64,000 nt of DNA from an uncultured Eubacteriales bacterium (GTDB taxonomy: Bacteria > Bacillota > Clostridia > Oscillospirales > Acutalibacteraceae), in NCBI GenBank assembly GCA_934454845.1, contig CAKSGV010000007.1:1-64000 (forward strand). Reading direction: 5' to 3'. The notes below the pieces were generated by a model. The model worked only from the letters and a program-made list of their open reading frames with translations. It did not search any database and had not been told where the DNA came from. The translations under genes and the position numbers were made by a program. Of this stretch, positions 1-6,679 are shown one piece after another. Every line of letters starts with the position of its first letter. Position 1 is the first letter of the stretch.

Positions 1-2
1 TA

Positions 3-335
3 AGAGTAGGCGTGGATATAACTATCAGAGCAAACGCCGTTCTTGACAATGTGGTATTTAAACCTATGGTTATCAAAGGAGATAGCGTTTTGCCTTTTGA
101 TATTAATGTCCCGGATTTAACCGCAGTCAATGTAACCATCGGTGAAAAAACATACACACCGAATGCAGATGGCAGTATAGAGGGTGTTAAAAGTATATAT
201 CCGGAAATGACTATTACTTCAAACACAAGCGGTGCATTAATCGATTGTGAATATAACCGTGATCTTAATAAGGCTTTTGCGGAGCTTGAAGAAAAACTTA
301 CAAACGCAATTTTATCAACAGGAGGAAATACTTAA
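3..335 (+). CDS. phage tail-region protein, 5' end probably outside window
   Basis: A reading frame open to the left edge and ending at 335. A GTG at 12 could start it (107 aa), but no ribosome binding site precedes it and the frame stays open upstream, so the true start probably lies before the window. The protein is acidic, without membrane segments or a recognised domain. Position decides the call: it is the first of five tightly packed genes ending in a phage lysis module, where tail-fibre or baseplate accessory proteins sit. Its stop overlaps the next start (TAATG at 332-336). Function is inferred from context only. Confidence 0.5.
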   Translation, partial: RVGVDITIRANAVLDNVVFKPMVIKGDSVLPFDINVPDLTAVNVTIGEKTYTPNADGSIEGVKSIYPEMTITSNTSGALIDCEYNRDLNKAFAELEEKLTNAILSTGGNT

Positions 336-544
336 TGTTTAGTTTAAGGGAATTTGTAAAAGATGGCTTTTTAAAAGCAGTAGGGAAAATGGCAGATTAC
401 CAAGTTATTTTAAATGCTGCAGGTTGGAATGAAAAAGGTGTTCTTACAGAAGAGGATCTAGCTGAAATTCAGACTGCTATACAATTAAATAACTCTGATA
501 TGCCGCTTGAAACAGAGGAGGAAGAAAATGCAGGAGCTGATTGA
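335..544 (+). CDS. small phage late protein
   Basis: A 69-aa protein starting at ATG 335 behind an AGGAGG site, coupled to the previous gene by a one-base stop/start overlap. The middle part (LNAAGWNEKGVLTEEDLAEI) is helical and acidic, and the tail is Glu-rich. Size, position just before the XhlA-like gene, and composition resemble the small XkdX-type proteins of Gram-positive phages, but I do not recognise a specific family. Its 3' end overlaps the next gene by 17 bases. It is probably a real phage gene of unknown role. Confidence 0.5.
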   Translation: MFSLREFVKDGFLKAVGKMADYQVILNAAGWNEKGVLTEEDLAEIQTAIQLNNSDMPLETEEEENAGAD

Positions 545-830
545 AAGAGTAGCAATGCTTGAGGCCCAGGATAAAAATATTTTTCATCAATTAGACGAAA
601 TAAAAGAAGATGTAAAAGATATCAGACGTCTTACTTCGGCTGTAGAAAAAATAGCAGAGCAGACAAAGAATACATCTGAAAGAGTTGCCGGGATAAATAA
701 TCGTTTGGATATGCTGGAGCGAGCTCCGACTGAAGATTATAAACATTATAAACGGCTTATTATCGGAGGAATTATAACCGGAACTATCGGAGTTGTTTTA
801 GGCGCTATACTTGCGCTTGTAATAAAATAG
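528..830 (+). CDS. XhlA-like phage haemolysin/lysis accessory protein
   Basis: Start taken at ATG 528 because GAGGAGG lies just upstream; an in-frame ATG at 507 has no such site. The 100-aa protein has a long N-terminal coiled coil with Glu/Lys/Asp-rich heptads (about residues 1-65), then one C-terminal hydrophobic helix rich in Gly and Ile (about 78-99). This coiled coil plus C-terminal membrane anchor is the XhlA architecture; in Bacillus PBSX-type phages XhlA works with a holin in lysis. Here it precedes an endolysin and a holin, which supports the role. Confidence 0.75.
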   Translation: MQELIERVAMLEAQDKNIFHQLDEIKEDVKDIRRLTSAVEKIAEQTKNTSERVAGINNRLDMLERAPTEDYKHYKRLIIGGIITGTIGVVLGAILALVIK

Positions 831-841
831 GAGGAATAAAT

Positions 842-1567
842 ATGTCAAGAATTTTAAAAACAGGAGAACACAGAATTACGCAGGGTTATTCATCGGTACA
901 TAATGCGGTCGACATTGTAAAAGCACCGTCACAGCTTGATGATATAATTGCACATTCCGCAGGTAAAGTTATCTTTTGTCAGACAGGCTATAAAAATGCC
1001 AAAGGTTCTAAGGGTAACGCTTCTTATGGCAACTGCGTAAAAATCGACCACGGCAGCGGCTACGCAACGCTTTACGCTCATTTAAACAAAGTATATGTTA
1101 CAAATGGTCAGACCGTAGCACAGGGACAGGCAATAGGCTATATGGGTGACTCAGGAAATGCTTACGGCGCACATCTCCATTTTGAAGTATGGAAAGACGG
1201 CAAACGAATAAATCCTACTGATTATCTTAACGCCGATCTGCCGATAGCAAAGCCTGCAAGCGCACCTGTTAAAACCGCGGATAAATCGTTAGACGAGCTT
1301 GCAAAAGAGGTGATTCGTGGCGAATGGGGAAACGGACAGGACAGGGTTAACCGTCTTACCGCTGCAGGCTTTAATTATAACGCTATACAGTCAAAAGTAG
1401 ATGAAATGTTAGGCGCTTCAAAGCCTACACAGAAATCTGTTGACGAAATAGCACATGAAGTTATTAAAGGACTTTGGGGTAACGGAGCAGACAGAAAGAA
1501 CAGATTGACTGCTGCAGGATATGACTATAATGCTGTACAGGCAAGAGTTAATCAGCTTATGAAATAG
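842..1567 (+). CDS. M23-family endolysin with two Cpl-7-type wall-binding repeats
   Basis: 241 aa. Residues about 10-130 form a LytM/M23 zinc metallopeptidase: the first metal ligands lie in HNAVDIV and the HLH motif is in YGAHLHFEVW, after a typical GxTLYAHL segment. M23 enzymes cut peptide cross-bridges of peptidoglycan. The C-terminal third carries two copies of a 40-residue repeat, each with a (E/L)WGNGxDRxNRLTAAG core (about residues 150-186 and 198-237), the Cpl-7 (CW_7) wall-binding repeat. There is no signal peptide, as expected for an endolysin released by the holin encoded next. It has a good AGGAGG site and follows the XhlA gene by 11 bases. Confidence 0.9.
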   Translation: MSRILKTGEHRITQGYSSVHNAVDIVKAPSQLDDIIAHSAGKVIFCQTGYKNAKGSKGNASYGNCVKIDHGSGYATLYAHLNKVYVTNGQTVAQGQAIGYMGDSGNAYGAHLHFEVWKDGKRINPTDYLNADLPIAKPASAPVKTADKSLDELAKEVIRGEWGNGQDRVNRLTAAGFNYNAIQSKVDEMLGASKPTQKSVDEIAHEVIKGLWGNGADRKNRLTAAGYDYNAVQARVNQLMK

Positions 1568-1579
1568 GAGGGATATATA

Positions 1580-1777
1580 GTGAAGAACTTTAAGCGTTGG
1601 ATAAAAGCGGCGAGTGTTCGTGCTATTAAGACTGTAGCTCAGACTGCGGTCGCCACTATCGGCACTTCGGCTCTGATTTCAACGGTCGACTGGAAAGTGG
1701 TTATTTCCGCTTCTTTGCTCGCAGGAGTGATTTCTTTACTTACGAGTATAGCCGGTCTTCCGGAAGTTAACGAATAG
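1580..1777 (+). CDS. phage holin, r1t/phi-LC3-like
   Basis: A 65-aa protein starting at GTG 1580 with GGAGGG upstream. A basic amphipathic N-terminus (MKNFKRWIKAASVRAIKT) precedes two hydrophobic helices (about 20-36 and 40-58) joined by an acidic turn, and it ends SLLTSIAGLPEVNE. This closely matches the r1t-type holin family in size and in the SLLAGVxSLLTSxAGLPEV ending. It would open the membrane so the preceding endolysin reaches the wall. It is the last phage gene; the host gene stump begins five bases later on the other strand. Confidence 0.85.
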   Translation: MKNFKRWIKAASVRAIKTVAQTAVATIGTSALISTVDWKVVISASLLAGVISLLTSIAGLPEVNE

Positions 1778-1781
1778 TCCT

Positions 1782-1895
1782 CTAAAAGGCGCGGTACTGT
1801 TCACAGCAAGAATCATAAACTCTGCCGACATCTACGCATACAGCTTCTTTAAAACTTCCGACATCGCTGTTTAGGTTTGTTTTGTTATCAGCCAT
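1782..1895 (-). pseudogene. 5' stump of a conserved host gene cut by prophage integration
   Basis: On the minus strand an ideal ribosome binding site (AGGAGG, 1904-1909) leads into ATG 1895 and 37 codons ending in TAG at 1782. The peptide runs MADNKTNLNSDVGSFKEAVC, then VDVGRVYDSCCEQYRAF. From memory, the first 31 residues resemble the N-terminus of a conserved clostridial protein of several hundred residues in which the VYDSC segment continues differently. The last few codons lie against the phage holin, so they are probably phage DNA and the gene is truncated at the attachment site, at about 1795-1810. The 3' part would lie beyond the far end of the prophage. Alternatively it is a genuine tiny gene. 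Confidence 0.6.
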
Positions 1896-1914
1896 TAAAA
1901 ATTTCCTCCTAAAA

Positions 1915-2157
1915 TATATTGAAGACAGACTTCAATATATAATATGAAAAACCGTGCGGTTTGTTAAAACTGCACGACTGATCGTGTCAAAAAATTGACA
2001 CGATCTTGGTCGGGAATGCCGTTCGCAAGAAAATCAGAGATTTTCTTGACTGCACTCTATCCCCGCCAATACCACCCCTGTATTCTTGAAAAACCGCTAA
2101 AAATACGCGGTTTTTCGCTTAAAAGGTGTTTTTTCGCAGCACCTGTCAGCGAAAAAA
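1915..2157. repeat. cluster of perfect hairpins in a gene-free stretch
   Basis: No convincing gene lies between 1896 and 2243. The DNA holds successive inverted repeats: 1915-1939 (10-bp arms), about 1952-1975 (imperfect, around GTTTGTTAAAAC), 1980-2005 (GATCGTGTCAA/TTGACACGATC, 11-bp arms, 4-nt loop), 2026-2048 (CAAGAAAATC/GATTTTCTTG), 2088-2116 (GAAAAACCGC/GCGGTTTTTC) and 2129-2157 (TTTTTTCGC/GCGAAAAAA). The first lies in the leader of the truncated gene at 1895. Some may be terminators, but most lack a one-sided T-run. Role unknown. Confidence 0.7.
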
Positions 2158-2192
2158 CCGAAATTATGGAAAGGTAAGTGCCGGGACTTATA

Positions 2193-2232
2193 AAAATAAA
2201 ATCCCTTGCAGTTTGTTAAAACTGCAAGGGAT
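2193..2232 (-). terminator. intrinsic terminator of the ABC transporter operon
   Basis: A perfect 14-bp stem (arms beginning ATCCCTTGCAGTTT, 2201-2232) lies 12 bases beyond the stop of the ATPase gene. On the minus strand it is followed by a T-rich run (2193-2200). Confidence 0.85.
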
Positions 2233-2243
2233 AAAAGTTGAGA

Positions 2244-2987
2244 TTAAAGAACTTTGCTTAAAAAGTCTTTTAGTCTTGCACTTTTGGGATTTTCAAAAAC
2301 TTCTTTCGGAGAGCCCTCTTCGCAGATAACGCCCTCATCGATAAATAACACTCTGTCGGCTACTTCTTTTGCAAATCCCATTTCGTGGGTTACAATAACC
2401 ATTGTCATTCCGCTTTTAGCAAGATCTTTCATAACACTTAGAACTTCTCCGACCATTTCGGGATCCAGAGCGGAGGTGGGCTCATCAAAAAGCATTACAT
2501 CGGGATTCATTGCAAGCGCTCTTACGATAGCCACCCTTTGCTTTTGACCACCCGAAAGCTGTGATGGATATGCCTCGGCCCTGTCTTTAAGGCCGACCTT
2601 ATCGAGAAGCTCAAGCGCATTTTTCTCTGCTTCTTCTTTTGAAAGGTTTAAAAGCTTTATAGGAGCAATGCTCATATTTTTAAGAATATTCATATGCGGA
2701 AAAAGGTTAAACTGCTGGAAAACCATTCCCATTTTTCTTCTGTGAAGATTTATATTTACCTTAGGATCGGTTATGTTTGTTCCCTCAAAGGAGATATTTC
2801 CTCCCGTGGGCGCTTCGAGAAGATTAAGAGTTCTTAAAAATGTCGATTTACCGGAACCTGAAGGTCCTATAACTACTACGACTTCGCCTTTTTTAATATC
2901 GGTATTTATTCCTTTTAAAACTTCGATATCTCCGAAAGATTTTTCAAGGTTTTTAACTTCGATCAATACTTTGCTGTCAGCGGTCAC
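2244..2987 (-). CDS. glnQ: polar amino-acid ABC transporter, ATP-binding protein
   Basis: 247 aa, the size of GlnQ/HisP-type ATPases. Walker A is GPSGSGKST (about residues 38-46), the signature is LSGGQKQR (about 143-150), Walker B is VMLFDEP, followed by TSALDPE and the H-loop in VTHEMGFA. It powers uptake of an amino acid with the permease (2977-3762) and lipoprotein (3834-4607) upstream. Its start overlaps the permease end by 11 bases, so the two are translationally coupled. Last gene of the operon, followed by a strong terminator. The symbol is generic; the substrate is not fixed by this subunit. Confidence 0.92.
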   Translation of the reverse strand: MTADSKVLIEVKNLEKSFGDIEVLKGINTDIKKGEVVVVIGPSGSGKSTFLRTLNLLEAPTGGNISFEGTNITDPKVNINLHRRKMGMVFQQFNLFPHMNILKNMSIAPIKLLNLSKEEAEKNALELLDKVGLKDRAEAYPSQLSGGQKQRVAIVRALAMNPDVMLFDEPTSALDPEMVGEVLSVMKDLAKSGMTMVIVTHEMGFAKEVADRVLFIDEGVICEEGSPKEVFENPKSARLKDFLSKVL

Positions 2988-3762
2988 TCTTGCGCAGCCT
3001 CCTTTCGAATATTCCGAGAAGTTTTGTGAGAATAATAACTATTACAAGATAAATTACTGCAAGACTTACATAAGGAACATAAGCCTGATAGGTCTTACTT
3101 ACAATATTTTGTGCCTGCTTAGTAACATCGCGCAGAGCTATAACGGAAACAAGGGAAGTGTCCTTTAAAAGTGTAATCATTTCGTTTCCGAGGGCAGGAA
3201 GGATGTTTTTTATAGCCTGGGGAATAACTATGTACCACATAGTCTGAATATAATTAAAGCCTAAGCTTCTTCCTGCCTCTGTCTGACCTACTGCTACGCT
3301 CATAAGACCTGAACGCGCAATTTCCGCAACATAAGCGCCGGAGTTTATTCCGAGGGTTATAATACCGCAGAGTATCATACCCGTATCGCTTTTAGGCACC
3401 ATAATTACAAATCCCATTATAAGGAGCTGGACCATCATAGGTGTGCCGCGGATAACTGTGAGATAAATCTGGCAAAGCCAGTTTATAAAATTAAGGCCGA
3501 TATGCTTTTTATTTGAATTTGAGGAAACCGTGTCATGCGTTGTTCTGATAATAGCGATTATAAGGCCTAATATAATTCCTAAAATCAAAGCGCCGATTGT
3601 TACAATAAATGTGATTTTAAGACCGTCGGTAAAGAACTTCCACCTATCATTATAGACAAACGTCTGATAAAGCTGAAATAACAGCTGCTGAATCCATTCG
3701 GGGCTTTTGCCTATCCAAGAGGGGGCGTCTGACAGCCAAGTCGCAAAATTTAATACTCCCAT
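2977..3762 (-). CDS. polar amino-acid ABC transporter permease
   Basis: 261 aa, HisM/GlnP family. After an unusual N-terminal extension of about 45 residues (Trp-rich, WLSDAPSWIGKSPEWIQQLL) there are about five membrane segments and the permease EAA loop (SAGxxxGQTEAGRSLGFNYIQTMWYIVIPQAIKNILP-type, about residues 150-195), which docks the ATPase. It would form the transmembrane channel, possibly as a homodimer since only one permease gene is present. Separated from the binding-protein gene by a hairpin and overlapping the ATPase gene. Confidence 0.92.
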   Translation of the reverse strand: MGVLNFATWLSDAPSWIGKSPEWIQQLLFQLYQTFVYNDRWKFFTDGLKITFIVTIGALILGIILGLIIAIIRTTHDTVSSNSNKKHIGLNFINWLCQIYLTVIRGTPMMVQLLIMGFVIMVPKSDTGMILCGIITLGINSGAYVAEIARSGLMSVAVGQTEAGRSLGFNYIQTMWYIVIPQAIKNILPALGNEMITLLKDTSLVSVIALRDVTKQAQNIVSKTYQAYVPYVSLAVIYLVIVIILTKLLGIFERRLRKSDR

Positions 3763-3788
3763 TTTTTCTTCCTTTACAATAGTATTAT

Positions 3789-3811
3789 AAGGGCGGCAGT
3801 CAGCCGCCCTT
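3789..3811 (-). terminator. intercistronic hairpin between binding protein and permease
   Basis: A perfect 9-bp GC-rich stem (AAGGGCGGC/GCCGCCCTT, 5-nt loop) sits between the binding-protein stop and the permease start. There is no long T-run, so it probably acts as a partial attenuator or 3' stabiliser that leaves more binding-protein than permease message. The second transporter (56615-56640) has the same arrangement. Confidence 0.65.
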
Positions 3812-3833
3812 AATATTAAGGCTAGATTTTAAA

Positions 3834-4607
3834 TTATTCAGCTTTTATGTACTTGCCGACGATTTCATCAATCTTGCCTGCATCTTTAAGTTCTTTAAGA
3901 GCAGTATTGATTTTCTTAAGAAGATCCGGATTGTCTTTGGAAACTGCTATTGCATAATCTTCGGTCACATATTCTGTATCAAGTATTTTAAGACCTGTGT
4001 TTGCTGCAACATAGTTTTTGGCGGGCTCATTATCGATTACAACGCAGTCTACCTGACCGTTAGCAAGAGCGGCAACAGCAAGAGAACCGTTAGAGAACTG
4101 CTTTACGCTGTCCTGACTGTAATCCAATGTGCAGTAAGAGTCGCCTGTGGTGCCTGCCTGAACGCCGATTTTCTTTCCTTTGAGATCATCGGGAGATTTT
4201 ATGTCTGAGCCTTCTTTAACGATGATTACCTGAACGCCTGTTGAATAGCTGTCAGAGAAGTCAACCGACTGCTTTCTCTCGTCGGTAACTGTCATACCTG
4301 CAAGAACAACGTCGATAGAATCGGATTTAACGGCGGGAATAAGTGAATCAAATTCCATATCCTTGATCTCAAGCTTCATACCGAGCTTATCGGCGATAGC
4401 CTGTGCGATCTCAGCGTCAATTCCTACGATCTTGTTGTTGTCATCAACATATTCATAAGGAGGGAAAGAAGCATTTGTTCCCATAACGAGAGTATCGGAT
4501 TTTTCAGATGAGCTTTTGCCAGAATCTTTTTTTGCTCCGCAGCCTGCAAGAGCGACTACGATGGCGGCAGATAAAATAAATGCCGCAATTTTCTTTAAGT
4601 TTTTCAT
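3834..4607 (-). CDS. amino-acid ABC transporter substrate-binding lipoprotein
   Basis: 257 aa, family 3 solute-binding protein. The signal peptide ends in a lipobox (LAGC, Cys about residue 23) followed by a Ser/Lys linker, so the protein is anchored to the outer face of the membrane. The mature part begins with the usual LVMGTNASFPPYEYVDDNNK and contains GIDAEIAQAIADKLGM and a FSDSYSTGVQVIIV segment, all typical of His/Gln/Arg binders. First gene of the operon, with a consensus promoter upstream. The substrate is uncertain; cationic amino acids are a guess based on ArgR-like palindromes upstream. Confidence 0.9.
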   Translation of the reverse strand: MKNLKKIAAFILSAAIVVALAGCGAKKDSGKSSSEKSDTLVMGTNASFPPYEYVDDNNKIVGIDAEIAQAIADKLGMKLEIKDMEFDSLIPAVKSDSIDVVLAGMTVTDERKQSVDFSDSYSTGVQVIIVKEGSDIKSPDDLKGKKIGVQAGTTGDSYCTLDYSQDSVKQFSNGSLAVAALANGQVDCVVIDNEPAKNYVAANTGLKILDTEYVTEDYAIAVSKDNPDLLKKINTALKELKDAGKIDEIVGKYIKAE

Positions 4608-4677
4608 TTTTGTTTCCTCATTTCTTTAATTTTGACTTGCGGTCTTAAAAAACCGCGTGTTTAAATTTGATGTTTGT

Positions 4678-4706
4678 ATTATAGCACTCGTTATGCAAAA
4701 TGTCAA
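4678..4706 (-). promoter_or_regulatory. sigma-A promoter of the amino-acid transporter operon
   Basis: On the minus strand TTGACA (4701-4706) and TATAAT (4678-4683) are both perfect consensus and separated by 17 bases. The transcript would start about 60 bases before the binding-protein ATG. Confidence 0.88.
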
Positions 4707-4862
4707 GCATAAATATGAATAAATCTTGCACAAATATGCAGTTTTATTCAATTTAGAAAGTATAAATATTGCACAAAAAGCCTATAAAACGCATTGAAAA
4801 CCGTTTGAATATGTATTCATAAAATAACGCTTAATGCATAATATGCAAATAAAAATGCATAT
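4700..4862. promoter_or_regulatory. AT-rich palindromes resembling ArgR (ARG) boxes
   Basis: The stretch upstream of and overlapping the -35 box repeats TGCATA/TATGCA and ATTCATA-type half-sites. The clearest is TGCATA-A-TATGCA at 4835-4847, followed 10 bases later by another ATGCAT, with TATTCATA-like words near 4712-4722 and 4811-4822. ArgR/AhrC sites are imperfect AT-rich palindromes of this kind. This is visual similarity only, and AT-rich DNA gives such words by chance. Confidence 0.35.
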
Positions 4863-4890
4863 AATCGGAAAGGAATAAACCTTTCCGATT
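4863..4890 (-). terminator. intrinsic terminator of the DUF421/DUF4363 operon
   Basis: Perfect 11-bp stem AATCGGAAAGG/CCTTTCCGATT with a 6-nt loop directly after the stop of the DUF4363 gene. The minus strand then reads into a short T-run. Confidence 0.8.
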
Positions 4891-4893
4891 TAT

Positions 4894-5265
4894 TTAAAAG
4901 AAAGTTATTAAGCTTAAAGATTGTTCTTCGATAATATCGTCTATCATAACCTTTAGTTTGGCACAAGCCTCATCAAATTCATCACGGGAGTCGGTGTATT
5001 TTTTTAAGGTCTGAATATTGCCCGAAACCTGATCGAGTTTTTCACGGTTTACAAACAGCGACATAACATTCATATTTTTCTTCCATTCGGTTTCAAGCTT
5101 CTTTATTTTTTTATCGGAGTCTTTATTATCTTTCTCAATAGATTCAAGGCATTCTTTAATATTTGCGTTTGTTTCTTTGCCGACTTTGTCAACTGTGGCT
5201 TTCGAAAAGACGCAAAGAATTATCAGAATGATAGTCAGAACTGCCGCAGGTATAAGTCTTTTCAT
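4894..5265 (-). CDS. DUF4363 family protein
   Basis: 123 aa: one N-terminal membrane helix (about residues 4-22, AAVLTIILIILCVFS), then a mostly helical, Lys/Glu-rich extracytoplasmic part. Length and pattern match the DUF4363 family of clostridia, whose function is unknown. It follows the DUF421 gene with only three bases between them. These two families are commonly neighbours, so they probably act together at the membrane. The start at ATG 5265 is the only one that keeps the full hydrophobic helix. Confidence 0.7.
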   Translation of the reverse strand: MKRLIPAAVLTIILIILCVFSKATVDKVGKETNANIKECLESIEKDNKDSDKKIKKLETEWKKNMNVMSLFVNREKLDQVSGNIQTLKKYTDSRDEFDEACAKLKVMIDDIIEEQSLSLITFF

Positions 5266-5268
5266 TAA

Positions 5269-5943
5269 TTATTCCAACTCCTTTTTTACGATATTTTCGT
5301 TTCCGTTTCTGTCTAAAGTCATAAGAAAAACATTTTCGGGCTTCAGCTTTTGCTTTTTAAGCCTGTCGGAAATATTTTTATTGCTTATTTCAAGAGCTTT
5401 TAAAGATTCCGTTACAATTTTTCCGTCGGTAATGACGGGAAGTGGAAGACCGTCTTTTTCTTTAGGAAGATTTGCGTCTTTTTTAGTGTAAGGCTGTTCT
5501 TCTGCTTTAAGCAGTACACTTAATTCGCCGTTAACTTCAAGAACTGCGAATGCCACTTGCGAAATATCAAAAACATCTTGACTTCTCAATAACTCCACGA
5601 GATCAAGCACCGTCATTCTGACATTTTGCATAGCCTGCTGATCTATCATACCGTTTTTGATTATAACTACGGACTTTCCGTTTAAAAGCTTTCTCATAAA
5701 AAAGCTTTTAAGAGAAGCTATCGAAATGAGAATTTCTATTATTACAAGAAACAGAATTGCGCTTATGCCCGAAAGAATAGGCTGATTAAGATCCTGAAGA
5801 GGAATTGCGGCAAGTTCGGATATAAGCAGGGTTACAACTAGCTCGTTAGGCTGCATATCGCCTATTTGCCTTTTCCCCATAAGCCTTATTGCCACGGTTA
5901 TAACAAGATAAAAAAACAAGGTCCTTATCAAAGCTGTGAACAC
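5269..5943 (-). CDS. DUF421 (YetF-like) membrane protein
   Basis: 224 aa. About three membrane helices in the first 85 residues (FYLVITVAIRLMGKRQIG is the family hallmark), followed by a soluble domain with the NGxIDxxxMxxxxxTxxDLxELLRxQ-type pattern (about 97-125) and a short C-terminal extension. This is the DUF421/YetF family; members influence spore and membrane processes in Bacillus but no activity is established. Start is GTG 5943 with GGAG nine bases upstream; a nearby ATG (5950) is out of frame. First gene of a two-gene operon with the DUF4363 gene. Confidence 0.85.
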   Translation of the reverse strand: MFTALIRTLFFYLVITVAIRLMGKRQIGDMQPNELVVTLLISELAAIPLQDLNQPILSGISAILFLVIIEILISIASLKSFFMRKLLNGKSVVIIKNGMIDQQAMQNVRMTVLDLVELLRSQDVFDISQVAFAVLEVNGELSVLLKAEEQPYTKKDANLPKEKDGLPLPVITDGKIVTESLKALEISNKNISDRLKKQKLKPENVFLMTLDRNGNENIVKKELE

Positions 5944-5986
5944 TTTTCATTTCTCCGATCATAATTAATTATTATTATTGTGTTTA

Positions 5987-6014
5987 TTTACAAATGAATT
6001 ATTCGTGATATAAT
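5987..6014 (+). promoter_or_regulatory. promoter of the YgjP-like gene, implying a leaderless transcript
   Basis: TTTACA (5987-5992), 16-base spacer, TATAAT (6009-6014). The start codon of the next gene is at 6022, only seven bases after the -10 box, and no Shine-Dalgarno sequence fits between. Confidence 0.7.
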
Positions 6015-6021
6015 ACTTAAT

Positions 6022-6564
6022 ATGAATATTAAATTTATCAGATCAAACAGAAAAACTATGGCTATAGAAGTAAACTCGAAAGCCGAGGTAATAGTAAGAC
6101 TCCCTTTATATGCAACAAAAAAAGAGGCGGAAAAATTCGTTGCGGATCATTACGAATGGATCTTAAAGCACTGTGAATCCGCCGAGGAGAAAAGGAAACT
6201 TTTAGAATTTACCGATGAAGAGATAGCTTTTCTTAAACAAAGCGCCGATAATTATATAAAGAAAAGAGTGCTTCAATTTTCAAAAATTATGGATCTTTAT
6301 CCTAAAAGTATAAAAATAACCTCGGCTAAAACAAGGTTTGGTTCCTGTTCCGGGGATAATAGGCTGTGCTTTTCGTATATATTAATGCTTTATCCGAAAG
6401 AAGCGGTGGATTATGTGATAGTCCATGAGCTTGCGCATATAAAGGAACATAATCATTCTAAAAGGTTTTATAAACTAATCGAAAAATATATGCCGGATTA
6501 TAAGAAAAGAATTATACTTCTTAAGAAAAACCCTGACATTGATAATAATTTAACGAAATCTTAA
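6022..6564 (+). CDS. YgjP-like (M48-related) metallopeptidase domain protein
   Basis: 180 aa. The zinc motif HELAHIKEHNHSKRFY lies at about residues 135-150, with the second half of the YgjP-type site (HNHSKRFYKLIEKYMPDYKKR) directly after it; RFGSCSGDNRLCFS about 25 residues earlier is the family's conserved substrate-side segment. The N-terminal part (INxKAEVIVRLPLYATKKEAEKFVADHYEWI) is the family's RNase-like fold region. The family (DUF45, formerly YgjP) is typically about 230 aa, so this is a short member. Probably a cytoplasmic metallohydrolase; substrate unknown. The ATG seems to sit at the transcription start. Confidence 0.85.
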   Translation: MNIKFIRSNRKTMAIEVNSKAEVIVRLPLYATKKEAEKFVADHYEWILKHCESAEEKRKLLEFTDEEIAFLKQSADNYIKKRVLQFSKIMDLYPKSIKITSAKTRFGSCSGDNRLCFSYILMLYPKEAVDYVIVHELAHIKEHNHSKRFYKLIEKYMPDYKKRIILLKKNPDIDNNLTKS

Positions 6565-6614
6565 TATAATATCAAAATATTTTTAAAAATATTGTTAAAA
6601 ACATAACGAACTTG

Positions 6615-6643
6615 TTGACATTAAATATCCGCGCAAATATAAT
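6615..6643 (+). promoter_or_regulatory. sigma-A promoter of serC-serA
   Basis: Perfect TTGACA (6615-6620), 17-base spacer, perfect TATAAT (6638-6643), 37 bases before the serC ATG, which has a GGAGGT site. No T-box or other obvious leader fits in this short interval. Confidence 0.9.
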
Positions 6644-6679
6644 GTTATTAAACTACAATTTACTTCGGAGGTAATTTTA

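Noticed and set aside
1995..2329. Two plus-strand frames of 60-67 codons
   Set aside because: They run through the hairpin cluster and the terminator of the minus-strand ATPase gene; no start signals.
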